Source: Lachnospiraceae bacterium
Lineage (GTDB): Bacteria; Bacillota; Clostridia; Lachnospirales; Lachnospiraceae
Reading direction: 5' to 3'
Length of the DNA stretch: 64,000 nt
NCBI GenBank assembly: GCA_902363445.1
Contig: CABJAB010000004.1
Span: forward strand, 369,600-433,599
Below, piece after piece: positions 8,370-16,454 of the stretch. Position 1 is the first letter of the stretch. Each line of letters begins with the position of its first letter. The notes beneath the pieces are model-generated. The model was not told the origin of the DNA and did no database searches. It saw only the letters and a list, made by a program, of their open reading frames with translations. The position numbers and the translations under genes were made by a program.

Positions 8370-9167
8370 CTACATACTCCTCGCTTTATCGGCGCAGGCA
8401 ATCATCGCTTCTATGACGCTGCTTCTGAGCCCTCTTTCCTCCAGGACGCGGACTGCCTGTATCGTCGTCCCTCCGGGTGAACACACCATATCCTTTAAAG
8501 CTCCCGGATGGAGCCCTGTCTCCAATACCATTTTAGCCGCGCCAAGCACTGCCTGGGCAGCAAATTCATAAGCCTGGGCCCTGGGCATCCCCAAAGAGAC
8601 CGCTCCGTCTGCCATGGCCTCCATGAACATAAAAGCATAAGCCGGCGCACTGCCGCTCACGGCAATGACCGCCTCGATCATCGCCTCAGATACTACAGAA
8701 GCTTTTCCAAAGCTCTCCAGGATTTCGGTCACTCGCGCCAGCTCTGTCTCTGTCACCTTGTCCCCGGGGGTCACAGAAGTGATGCCTTCTCCCACCATAG
8801 CAGGCGTATTGGGGTTGCAGCGGATGAACTTCAAAGGACGTCCGAACTGCTCCTCCATCCATGCCAGTGTCTTTCCGGGGGCAATGCTCATGATCAGCTG
8901 GCTCTCTTGTACCGCTCCCTTGATCTCCCCGATCACCTGGCCGTAAAACTGAGGCTTTACCGCAAGTACCACAATCTCCGCTTCCTTTGCTACCTCCAGA
9001 TTGTCGGCTGTCACCGAGATTCCCCAAGTCTCCTCTGCATAGTCAAGAGCCTTTCTGCTCCGGTTGGAAGCGATGATGTCGCCCGGCGCCATGACGTTCT
9101 TTCCCACAATCCCGCCGATGATCGCTTTTGCCATATTCCCGCATCCGATAAAACCGATTTTCTTCAT
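8370..9167 (-). CDS. proC: Pyrroline-5-carboxylate reductase
   Basis: A 265-residue ProC, which reduces pyrroline-5-carboxylate to proline with NAD(P)H. The N-terminal Rossmann motif is GFIGCGNMAKAIIGG. The C-terminal dimer domain has the family signature from about residue 215, around KDMVCSPGGTT and IQAVRVLEERGLR, and the substrate loop VSGSAPAYAF. Length fits the family. It follows scpB by 16 bases. No proA or proB is nearby, so the pathway is not clustered here. Confidence 0.96.
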   Translation of the reverse strand: MKKIGFIGCGNMAKAIIGGIVGKNVMAPGDIIASNRSRKALDYAEETWGISVTADNLEVAKEAEIVVLAVKPQFYGQVIGEIKGAVQESQLIMSIAPGKTLAWMEEQFGRPLKFIRCNPNTPAMVGEGITSVTPGDKVTETELARVTEILESFGKASVVSEAMIEAVIAVSGSAPAYAFMFMEAMADGAVSLGMPRAQAYEFAAQAVLGAAKMVLETGLHPGALKDMVCSPGGTTIQAVRVLEERGLRSSVIEAMIACADKARSM

Positions 9168-9183
9168 ACCGTCTCCTCCTAAA

Positions 9184-9753
9184 TTAAATATCCAGCTTAA
9201 GCTGCACCTCTTCCTCTGCCTCCTGTTTAAACTCCTCCACCTGCTCCGGATCCACCGCAGGAAGCTCCTCCACAGAAGACACCCCGAAGCTTCTTAAAAA
9301 TTCCTCCGTGGTACCAAAAAGTATGGGCCTTCCAGGCACACTGAGCCTGCCCACTTCTTCCACAAGTCCATATTCAATGAGTTTATTGACCGCATGGTCC
9401 GATTTCACCCCGCGGATCTTTTCTATTTCCAGCTTTGTCACAGGCTGCTTATAAGCTATGATGGAAAGTGTCTCCAAAAGTACCTCGGTCAGGACATATT
9501 TTCTCGGCTGAGCAGCCACCTTGATCAGATTTTCATAATATTCCGGCCTGGTACACATCTGGAAAGCCCCCTCCAGCTCAATGATCTTCATTCCGCGTCC
9601 TTCCGCGTCGTAGTCATCCGCCAAACTCCGCACCAGCTTTTTTGTGGTCTCCTCATCCTGCCCTGCGGCCTCCGACAGGGACTTAATATCCACTGAGCCG
9701 CCCATGGCAAAAAGGACTGCCTCCAATATCGTTTTTGCTTCCCTAATTTCCAT
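9184..9753 (-). CDS. scpB: Segregation and condensation protein B
   Basis: A 189-residue ScpB, the winged-helix kite subunit that joins ScpA and SMC in the condensin complex. Motifs are the start IREAKTILEAVLFAMGGSVD, then TEVLLETLSIIAYKQPVTKLE with IRGVKSDHAVNKL, and GRPILFGTTEEFLRSFGV. The C-terminus is acidic (EQVEEFKQEAEEEVQ). It follows scpA by 15 bases, the usual order, which makes the two calls support each other. Confidence 0.96.
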   Translation of the reverse strand: MEIREAKTILEAVLFAMGGSVDIKSLSEAAGQDEETTKKLVRSLADDYDAEGRGMKIIELEGAFQMCTRPEYYENLIKVAAQPRKYVLTEVLLETLSIIAYKQPVTKLEIEKIRGVKSDHAVNKLIEYGLVEEVGRLSVPGRPILFGTTEEFLRSFGVSSVEELPAVDPEQVEEFKQEAEEEVQLKLDI

Positions 9754-9768
9754 AAACTTCCCGTACCT

Positions 9769-10584
9769 CTACGCTTCCATGTTGACCGCGATCTCTTCTG
9801 CCAACTTTTCTGTATTGTCCGCAAGCCCCCCGGCCGCCTCCAGAATCAGATCATCACCGCCTGCACTCCCGGACTCCTCCATGAGCACGACGTTTCCCAT
9901 CTTCATGAGCTCCAGCACCGCCAGGAAGGTGACCACCAGCTCCAGTTTGCTGGACTGCTCTTCCAGGAGCTTTCGGAAGCTGAACCGCCGCTTTCTCACA
10001 GCCAGCTCCAGCACCTGGACGATCTTATCCGTCACCCGGAACGGTTCTTTCTGTATTTGGCCAAAACGGGAACGGACCGGATCGATCTTATCCTCCTGCC
10101 GTCTGAGCACCGTTTGAAAAATATCGTTAAGCCTGGTGAGGGTGACTCCCTCCAATAGCTCCGGAAGGTTCACCGGCGGCCGGTATTTCATGACCTCCTC
10201 CGGAATCGTCTCCGGCTTAAACAGAAGCTTCCCCGCGTCCATCTGGCGGCCCTTTAACTCCTCCGCCATATATTTATACATCTTATATTCCAGCAGCCGC
10301 TCTACCAGCTCCTGTCTGGGGTCCTCCTCCTCGCCCTCCTCGTTCGTTTCGGCGGGCAGGAGCATCCTCGACTTGATATCCAGCAGCGTCGCCGCCATGA
10401 CAAGAAAATCACTGACCAGGTCCAGATCCTCTTTGTCCATATCACGCACATATTCTATGTATTGGTCGGTGATCTCCGCAATGGGAATATCATATATGTT
10501 CACTTTATTCTTGTCTATCAAATGCAGGAGCAGATCCAGCGGACCTTCAAATGCCTGCAGCTTTACCGACAGCTTGAGCGGCAT
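9769..10584 (-). CDS. scpA: Segregation and condensation protein A
   Basis: A 271-residue ScpA, the kleisin that bridges SMC heads in chromosome condensation. The N-terminal SMC-neck-binding part starts LSVKLQAFEGPLDLLLHLID and continues NKVNIYDIPIAEITDQYIEY and LVMAATLLDIKSRMLLP. The C-terminal winged helix includes RFSFRKLLEEQSSKLELVVT and VTFLAVLELMKMGNV. An acidic linker (NEEGEEEDPRQE) lies near residue 85. It is between the phosphoesterase gene and scpB. Confidence 0.97.
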   Translation of the reverse strand: MPLKLSVKLQAFEGPLDLLLHLIDKNKVNIYDIPIAEITDQYIEYVRDMDKEDLDLVSDFLVMAATLLDIKSRMLLPAETNEEGEEEDPRQELVERLLEYKMYKYMAEELKGRQMDAGKLLFKPETIPEEVMKYRPPVNLPELLEGVTLTRLNDIFQTVLRRQEDKIDPVRSRFGQIQKEPFRVTDKIVQVLELAVRKRRFSFRKLLEEQSSKLELVVTFLAVLELMKMGNVVLMEESGSAGGDDLILEAAGGLADNTEKLAEEIAVNMEA

Positions 10585-10625
10585 GTCAAACCCTCATTTC
10601 TATTTCTGTTCACATTGTGCTAGTC

Positions 10626-11504
10626 TCAGGACACCCGCTTAAGCCTGACCACCAAAAGCTCGGACATATTTCCCAGCCGTATATTGACCGAATGGGTGCC
10701 AAGTCCGCCGCTGACGATCATGGTCTTTTTTCCCTTCTGATATTTCCCTCTGCTGTATTTCGGGAACAGCTCCAGATTGGGAGAGATCAGGCCTCCGATT
10801 CCGGGAAGCCTTATGGTCCCGCCATGATAATGGCCGCTGAAGGTCAGATCCGCACCCCATCGGGCATAATCTTCAAAATAAGAGGGAGAGTGAGCCAGCA
10901 GGATGTGGTACTCGTCGCCCCTGGCAAACCCCAGCGTCTTATCCAGGTACCCGTCCTCCATGGGCTTAAGATGGAATTTGTGATAATAGCTCTTATCCAT
11001 GTTGAGGCCCGTTATGGTAACGGCGTCTTTTCCGTCGCGAAGAGTCACAGAAATATTGTCCAGAACCGTCACTCCCGCGCGCATCATTCCCTCATACCAG
11101 TCTGTATACGCATCTCCATAGACCTCCGGCTCCCGCCCCATACGGTCCTCATGGTTTCCAAGGCCATAATAGACCGGGTAACGGAACGCCAGTCTCTTCA
11201 TCAGGCGTATCGTCTCCGCGTATCTGCAGCGTCCCTTCCTGGCCATTACCATGTCGCCCGCCACCATGACGGCATCCGGGTGCACCCTGCGAATGGCGGC
11301 CATCATCCTGTTGTTCCGCCGTCCGGCTCCCTCATCATGAAGGTCGGCCATCACCGCCATGGTATAGCCGTCAAAGGCCTCTCCAATGTCCGGGGACTCC
11401 ACCTCATATTCCCTCACCTTCACATGCTTCCGCTCATACTGAGAACAGGTAAACAGCAGCAGGAACAAAAGGAGTAAAACTATTCCCGAGATAATCCATG
11501 CCAT
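10626..11504 (-). CDS. Membrane-anchored metallophosphoesterase (YaeI-like)
   Basis: A 292-residue calcineurin-like phosphoesterase with an N-terminal membrane segment (IISGIVLLLLFLLLFTCS), so the catalytic part is probably outside the membrane. Metal ligands are seen in MADLHDEGAG, MVAGDMVMA, YGLGNHEDR, LLAHSP and FSGHYHGG; the usual first motif DxH reads DLH. Relatives act on lipid-linked or other phosphodiesters, but the substrate here is unknown. It is 41 bases upstream of scpA on the same strand. Confidence 0.88.
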   Translation of the reverse strand: MAWIISGIVLLLLFLLLFTCSQYERKHVKVREYEVESPDIGEAFDGYTMAVMADLHDEGAGRRNNRMMAAIRRVHPDAVMVAGDMVMARKGRCRYAETIRLMKRLAFRYPVYYGLGNHEDRMGREPEVYGDAYTDWYEGMMRAGVTVLDNISVTLRDGKDAVTITGLNMDKSYYHKFHLKPMEDGYLDKTLGFARGDEYHILLAHSPSYFEDYARWGADLTFSGHYHGGTIRLPGIGGLISPNLELFPKYSRGKYQKGKKTMIVSGGLGTHSVNIRLGNMSELLVVRLKRVS

Positions 11505-11614
11505 ATATTTTCCTCATATTTCCATATCATAAAACTTATAAAATCGGGAGTAATCCGCCGCTCCCCAATAGAGTCTAGTATACCATATCCTTCCTGCAAA
11601 AAGCAACCTGACTT

Positions 11615-13081
11615 CTAGCCGCAGTCAAACTCACAGAAGAAGGCCACGCCGTCCTCCTGGTTCTCCACACCGTACCCGCAGTTATGAGATTCCATGACCG
11701 CCCTTACGATGGACAGGCCTATGCCGCTGCCTCCATATTCCCTGGTCCTGGCCTTATCAACTTTATAAAACTTATCCCAAACCCTTCCAATATCCTCTTC
11801 CGGTATGGGTTTTCCCGTGTTCTTCACATAAATGCGCGCTTTTGTATCCCGCTTCTCCACAGTGATGGATATTTTCCGTTCTCCGTCCAGATGGTTCAGA
11901 GCGTTGCCCACGTAATTTCGGATCACTTCCTCCGCCATGTACTCATCCGCCCAGATATAAAGGCTTTCAGGACTGTGAAGCTCAACCTGCGCTTCCTTTT
12001 GCTCAATCAGTATCCGGTAGGAATTCAGCACGCCCTCGATCATGGAGATCAGATCGAAATGTTCCATGGAAATCTGTTCCCGTCCTGCTTCTATCTGGTT
12101 CAGAGTCAGGAGCTTCTTTACCATATTGTTCATCTTTGAAGCCTCGTCAATGATCACATCGCAGTACCACTCCATACTTTCGGGATCGTCGCTGATACCT
12201 TCTCTGAGTCCCTCCGCATACCCCTGCACCAGAGCGATCGGAGTTTTCAGCTCATGGGATACATTGGACAGGAATTCCTGACGCATCTCATCTATTTTCG
12301 TCTTCTGTTCAATATCCCGCTTAAGCTCCAGATTGGCGGTCTTTAATTCCAGGATGGTCTTTTCAAGCTGCTCCGACATGTGGTTCATGTTCCGTCCCAG
12401 AACCCCGATCTCATTATCATCCCCGCCCTCATATTTCGCGGTAAAATCCAATCTGGCCATCCTGTCCGCCAGAGAAGACAGGCGGAGGATCGGCGCCGTC
12501 ATATTCTTAGTCAAAAACCAAGCCGCCACTATCCCGATGAACGCAACTCCCAGCGCGATATAAATATGAAACCTGTCCACCAGATTTACGGTCTCTTCAA
12601 TACTCTGGAGCGGCACTCTCATGATGGAAAAGCTCCCTCCCGTATAGGTGGAGAACATCTCCATATAGTAAGCCTCCAGATTGCTGTCATATGTCTTATT
12701 GATCTGATATTCATCGGTAGATTTTAAAAGCTGGACCGTTTGCTGCCGCCCCAGGATATAGGACAAAGGATCATTCCCGTTTTTCAGCGCATCGGCATTG
12801 CTGGAAGAATAGAGCACATTCTGCGAAGAATCCCAGAGGAATATCTCAATATTATAGTTCTCTTTGATTCTCCTCAAATACATCTTCGTCTCATCAGTCA
12901 CCGTCCCGTCGTTGGAAAGCTGGCTTTCCAGCTGTTCATGGGACTGGATCAATGTGCGCTGCTTGCTCTGCATATAAAACGGCTCCAGGCAGAGATTGAT
13001 AAACATCCAGCTGGCTAATATCACAGAAGCCACTACCCCTACCAGGATCATCGTATATTTAAAGCGAATGGTGTGCCTCAT
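11615..13081 (-). CDS. Sensor histidine kinase
   Basis: A 488-residue membrane kinase of the HisKA type. Membrane segment 1 lies at about 10-30 (MILVGVVASVILASWMFI) and segment 2 at about 172-192 (IYIALGVAFIGIVAAWFL), leaving an extracytoplasmic sensor domain of about 140 residues. A HAMP linker follows, then the phosphoacceptor His in SNVSHELKTPI. The ATP-binding domain has N box NYVGNALNHL and G boxes DIGRVWDKFYK and GGSGIGLSIV. The stop codon directly abuts the regulator start, so the pair is co-transcribed. The signal sensed is not known. Confidence 0.93.
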   Translation of the reverse strand: MRHTIRFKYTMILVGVVASVILASWMFINLCLEPFYMQSKQRTLIQSHEQLESQLSNDGTVTDETKMYLRRIKENYNIEIFLWDSSQNVLYSSSNADALKNGNDPLSYILGRQQTVQLLKSTDEYQINKTYDSNLEAYYMEMFSTYTGGSFSIMRVPLQSIEETVNLVDRFHIYIALGVAFIGIVAAWFLTKNMTAPILRLSSLADRMARLDFTAKYEGGDDNEIGVLGRNMNHMSEQLEKTILELKTANLELKRDIEQKTKIDEMRQEFLSNVSHELKTPIALVQGYAEGLREGISDDPESMEWYCDVIIDEASKMNNMVKKLLTLNQIEAGREQISMEHFDLISMIEGVLNSYRILIEQKEAQVELHSPESLYIWADEYMAEEVIRNYVGNALNHLDGERKISITVEKRDTKARIYVKNTGKPIPEEDIGRVWDKFYKVDKARTREYGGSGIGLSIVRAVMESHNCGYGVENQEDGVAFFCEFDCG

Positions 13082-13759
13082 TTATTTATCCACCTCGAAT
13101 TTATATCCCATGCCCCAAATGGTCTTGATGTATTCCCCTCTGGCGCCCAGCTTGTTCCGCAGCTTTTTCACATGGGTGTCTATGGTCCTGGCGTCTCCAA
13201 AATAATCATAATTCCACACATGATTCAGGATATTTTCTCTGGAAAGCGCAAGCCCCTGGTTTTCCACAAAATATGTGAGAAGCTCAAATTCTTTAAAGCT
13301 CAGATCCACGGACTTGCCGTCCACGCTCACCTGATGGGCCGCTTTATCGAGGACGATCCCCCCGATCTCCATACTGTCTGTCTTCACGGTCTTGCTCCGC
13401 CGGAGGATCGCTTCCACTCTGGCCACCAGAATCTTAGGGCTGAAGGGCTTTGAGATATATTCATCCACCCCCAGCTCAAATCCAAGAAGCTCATCCCGCT
13501 CTTCCCCTTTGGCCGTCAGCATGATGATAGGTACCTGGGAATACTGGCGGATGGTCCGGACAGCCTCATAGCCGTTCATCTTCGGCATCATCACATCCAT
13601 GATGATCAGATTGATATCCTTATCCGCAAAAAAAATGTCCACCGCCTGTTCGCCGTCTTCGGCCTCCAAAACGACGAACTCCTTCTTGACCAAAAAGTCT
13701 TTTACCAGTTTCCGCATCCTGCTCTCATCGTCTACCACAAGTATTTTCAATCTATCCAT
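13082..13759 (-). CDS. OmpR/PhoB family response regulator
   Basis: A 225-residue regulator. The receiver domain has the acidic pair in VVDDESRMRK, the phosphorylation Asp in IIMDVMMPKMNG, Thr in IMLTAKGEE and Lys in YISKPFSP. The winged-helix DNA-binding domain shows LSFKEFELLTYFVENQG, then LSRENILNHVWNYDYFGD and RTIDTHVKKLRNKLG. It precedes its sensor kinase without a gap. Both are likely transcribed from 13.8 kb, where TGCTAAAAT suggests an extended -10, but that promoter is uncertain. Confidence 0.94.
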   Translation of the reverse strand: MDRLKILVVDDESRMRKLVKDFLVKKEFVVLEAEDGEQAVDIFFADKDINLIIMDVMMPKMNGYEAVRTIRQYSQVPIIMLTAKGEERDELLGFELGVDEYISKPFSPKILVARVEAILRRSKTVKTDSMEIGGIVLDKAAHQVSVDGKSVDLSFKEFELLTYFVENQGLALSRENILNHVWNYDYFGDARTIDTHVKKLRNKLGARGEYIKTIWGMGYKFEVDK

Positions 13760-13893
13760 TTTCCCGACCCACTTTCCTGTAAAATAACTGCTATTGCTAG
13801 TAATTTTAGCAGACTTGCCCTAATTATTCCATAGTTTTTGCTTGGAATTCACGCAAGTTTCACAAAAGACGCCGGAAGAGCCCGGATAATGGC

Positions 13894-13930
13894 AAAGCCG
13901 AAGGATATCTTCATATCACTTCGGCTTTTT
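13894..13930 (-). terminator. Terminator overlapping the end of the DUF5662 gene
   Basis: On the minus strand AAAAAGCCGAAG, with the TGA stop at its edge, pairs with CTTCGGCTTT across an AT-rich loop. The last codons of the gene form one arm. The U tract is poor, so strength is uncertain. Confidence 0.55.
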
Positions 13931-14455
13931 CTGCATGATTTCCTCCCGGATATACCGGAACGTTTCCCGTTCTCCGTCCCTTGCCAGCTTTTTCAGCAAA
14001 AATTCCAGCTGTTTTCTGGATACCGGATGAATGACCATGACATCTTTTCTCCGCTCATAATATTCCCAGGGGCTTCTGTCGGTATACGCCTCTTTTTTAT
14101 AAGTTTTAGATGCGGCGATCCGGTCCATGAACATCTCGATCACATATTTTACCGGCATCTTCATCCCCGCTATCTGGCAGCCCTTATCGGTATCCACATC
14201 GATCCAATACTCAAAATGATGTTTATTTCTTCCCTTGTGGTGAAGCCAGGCGGAAGAATATCCCCGAGTCTCCCTCTCTGCCGCATTGGGACTCCTGTTC
14301 CCCTGGTAATATTTGCAGCCCACAAAAAACTCCGCCGGAGAATATTTCGACAGATCATGTAGAAGCCCCTGCTTATAGAGCCCTACTGCAAAACAATTCT
14401 CCATGACCAGGAGCTTATGATGGGATATCGTCTTTAAATGCTCCCAGGCCTTCAT
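13916..14455 (-). CDS. DUF5662 family protein
   Basis: A 179-residue soluble protein of the DUF5662 family, common in Clostridia and of unknown function. Conserved-looking motifs are HHKLLVMENCFAVGLYKQGL, LLHDLSKYSPAEF, AERETRGYSSAWLHHKGR and NKHHFEYWIDVD. The many His and Asp residues placed like an HD-type metal site suggest a hydrolase fold, but this is an inference. Its start overlaps the stop of the Lrp-type regulator by 4 bases, so the two are translationally coupled. Confidence 0.8.
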   Translation of the reverse strand: MKAWEHLKTISHHKLLVMENCFAVGLYKQGLLHDLSKYSPAEFFVGCKYYQGNRSPNAAERETRGYSSAWLHHKGRNKHHFEYWIDVDTDKGCQIAGMKMPVKYVIEMFMDRIAASKTYKKEAYTDRSPWEYYERRKDVMVIHPVSRKQLEFLLKKLARDGERETFRYIREEIMQKKPK

Positions 14456-14925
14456 CCCTCTCCTCCTTTTGTATCATCGGCCCCTTCTCCCAATACCTGG
14501 ATTCCTCTGGGGCCTACCGATGTGGAAAAAACGATCTGAGTGCTGGTCCTGCCATAATCCTGAAGACGTCCGATAAATTGGTCCAGCTCCACGGTACTCT
14601 TGAAAGCCACTTTAATGAGCATGGAAAACTGTCCGGTCACGCAGCTGCATTCAAGCACATTGGGACATGCTTCAATAAAGGGATAGAACTGGGCCTTCTG
14701 CTTGGGCTGCACTTCCAGATTGATAAACGCCATGATGTGGTACCCCAGCTTCTCCACATTGACCTCCGCAGAATAGCCGGTGATGATCCCTGCTTTTTCC
14801 AGACGCTCGATGCGGGCCGAAACAGCCGGCGAAGAAAGATATGCTTTTTCTGCAATGACTTTAAGCGGTGTCCTGGCATTTTTCTGTAAGATATTTACAA
14901 TCTGTCTGTCTATATAATCCATCAT
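14452..14925 (-). CDS. Lrp/AsnC family transcriptional regulator
   Basis: A 157-residue regulator with the N-terminal helix-turn-helix (VNILQKNARTPLKVIAEKAY, then LSSPAVSARIERLEKAGIIT) and the C-terminal RAM ligand domain (ECSCVTGQFSMLIKVAF). Members sense amino acids. The C-terminus is a little longer than usual (GADDTKGGEG). A strong promoter lies at 14958-14986. It overlaps the DUF5662 gene by 4 bases. The oppositely directed high-cysteine gene shares the upstream region, so it is a possible target, but no operator was identified. Confidence 0.93.
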   Translation of the reverse strand: MMDYIDRQIVNILQKNARTPLKVIAEKAYLSSPAVSARIERLEKAGIITGYSAEVNVEKLGYHIMAFINLEVQPKQKAQFYPFIEACPNVLECSCVTGQFSMLIKVAFKSTVELDQFIGRLQDYGRTSTQIVFSTSVGPRGIQVLGEGADDTKGGEG

Positions 14926-14957
14926 AACACATTACCCCCTGTATGGTTTCCTATTTC

Positions 14958-14986
14958 ATTATAGGGGGCAGGCTTACTTTTTTCAA
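14958..14986 (-). promoter_or_regulatory. Promoter for the Lrp-type regulator
   Basis: On the minus strand TTGAAA (14981-14986) and TATAAT (14958-14963) are 17 bases apart, about 33 bases before the ATG at 14925. Confidence 0.75.
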
Positions 14987-15088
14987 GTCTTTCTCTCACT
15001 AAACTTTAAATAATTAATTGAAACCTAGGAAACAAGGGCAAGCCTACCCACATATCATATATTGTAATCAAATATTGGAGGACTCGAA

Positions 15089-15331
15089 ATGAGTGATTTG
15101 GCTGCAACAAACTGTGGATGCGGAACTAGCTGTGGAAATGGCTGTGGCGGAAACAACATGTTATTCCTGTTACTGATTCTGTGCATGTGCGGAGGCGGAA
15201 ACGGCTCCTGCGGCAGCTCCTGCGGCGACGGCTGTGGCTGTGGCAGCGGCATTGGCAACTTCGGCGGCGACAGCTGCGGATGCCTGATCTGGATTCTTCT
15301 TCTGTCCTGTATTTGCGGCAGTGGATGCTAA
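15089..15331 (+). CDS. Small Cys/Gly-rich protein (high-cysteine HCB protein 13 type)
   Basis: An 80-residue protein with 15 Cys and about 22 Gly, in patterns such as NCGCGTSCGNGCGG and CGSSCGDGCGCGSG. Two short hydrophobic stretches (NMLFLLLILCMC and CLIWILLLSCICGSGC) may be membrane segments. Similar clostridial proteins are annotated as chorion class high-cysteine HCB protein 13, with no known function; metal binding or a disulfide-rich surface layer are only guesses. GGAGG lies 9 bases before the ATG, and a strong terminator follows, so it is a real single-gene unit. Confidence 0.85.
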   Translation: MSDLAATNCGCGTSCGNGCGGNNMLFLLLILCMCGGGNGSCGSSCGDGCGCGSGIGNFGGDSCGCLIWILLLSCICGSGC

Positions 15332-15340
15332 TTCCAAACA

Positions 15341-15375
15341 ACGAAAAGGGATGCTTCGGCATCCCTTTTTTCGTT
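15341..15375. terminator. Two-way terminator after the high-cysteine gene and the PrsA-like gene
   Basis: ACGAAAAGGGATGC pairs with GCATCCCTTTTTTCGT around a TTCG tetraloop. It has T-rich sides in both directions and lies between converging genes. Confidence 0.9.
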
Positions 15376-15384
15376 TCCGTCATT

Positions 15385-16416
15385 TCAATACGTCTCTGCT
15401 CCGAAGTACTGGTCATATACTTCGTAGAAATCTGCCTGCGGCTCTCCAAACTCCTGGCCGTAGTCTATGGTCTTCCAGGCTTTTTCATTATATTCTGCCA
15501 CAATGGTCTTTACAAAAGCGTCATAATACTCATAGAACCGGTCCTCTTTGCATTTTCTGGCCAGCTCTGTCTTGTGCTTTGCCGTTTCCTGCTCGTCATA
15601 ATTGTTGATACATTTAATGACATGAAAGCCATAGGCGGTTTCCACAACCTCGCTGATCTGCCCGGTGCTCAGCGCATATGCCACATTCTCGAACTGCGTT
15701 TCCGTATCGCCTCTGCCAATCTGGAGTTCAAAGCTCTCGGATTCATTGTTGTTTTTCCCCAGCACGGCAAAGTCCGCTCCCGCATCGGCCTGCTCCTTGA
15801 CCTTCTGCGCCGTTTTTCTTTTCGCTTCTTTTTCTTCGGCGCTTAAATTCTCCGTGCTCAGAAAAATCTGCTGCACCGTGATCACCCGAGCCTCATCCTC
15901 GCTGATCTCCGTGGAAACATCCGCTGTCAGCTGCTTCATAAGCTTATTGGACACGTAGTAATCATGAAACACCGTCTTCACATCCGGCTCCCCAATCCCG
16001 GAAGCCTGTATCACATTCTCCGGAAGCCCTTCAAAATACGTTTCCGCCGCCTGTTCAATCCGAAGCTTCTCTTCATCGTTCAGCTCTACTTTATATTTAT
16101 CGGCCATCAGCACCATACACTTCATCTTCGCCAGAAAGTCCTGAAGGTTGTCCCGCATATATGCGGAAAAGGTCTCTCCATAAATCTTCACATCCCAGAT
16201 TTCCTTACCGTAAGAACGCTCATAATTCTTCTTCTGGCTCAGGACAAATACCATGGCCTCCTGCCTGGTACAAACCTCATCCCCTACTTTAAAAAGTTCC
16301 TTATCGCCGAGCCCTGTGGTAAAACGGATACTTTTTCCTTTTTGGCAGCCGCACAGGCCGCATATTATCGCCAGAACCAGCAAGAGGGCCGTTCCCCTTT
16401 TCCATGCCAATTTCAC
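15385..16416 (-). CDS. Lipoprotein peptidyl-prolyl isomerase, PrsA/SurA-like
   Basis: A 343-residue exported foldase-type lipoprotein. The signal peptide ends in the lipobox LCGC (modified Cys at about residue 23). A SurA-N-like helical region is followed by a parvulin domain with VITVQQIFLST, then ADFAVLGKNNNESE and ISEVVETAYGFHVIKCIN, the usual parvulin elements. The start is GTG at 16416, since GGAGGG lies 6 bases upstream; in-frame ATGs further up lack a site. It follows sbcC by 38 bases and ends at the terminator at 15341-15375, so it closes the long minus-strand run. Confidence 0.88.
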   Translation of the reverse strand: MKLAWKRGTALLLVLAIICGLCGCQKGKSIRFTTGLGDKELFKVGDEVCTRQEAMVFVLSQKKNYERSYGKEIWDVKIYGETFSAYMRDNLQDFLAKMKCMVLMADKYKVELNDEEKLRIEQAAETYFEGLPENVIQASGIGEPDVKTVFHDYYVSNKLMKQLTADVSTEISEDEARVITVQQIFLSTENLSAEEKEAKRKTAQKVKEQADAGADFAVLGKNNNESESFELQIGRGDTETQFENVAYALSTGQISEVVETAYGFHVIKCINNYDEQETAKHKTELARKCKEDRFYEYYDAFVKTIVAEYNEKAWKTIDYGQEFGEPQADFYEVYDQYFGAETY

Positions 16417-16454
16417 GCCATTCCCTCCGAACACTAACCTATTTTTCCAAATCA

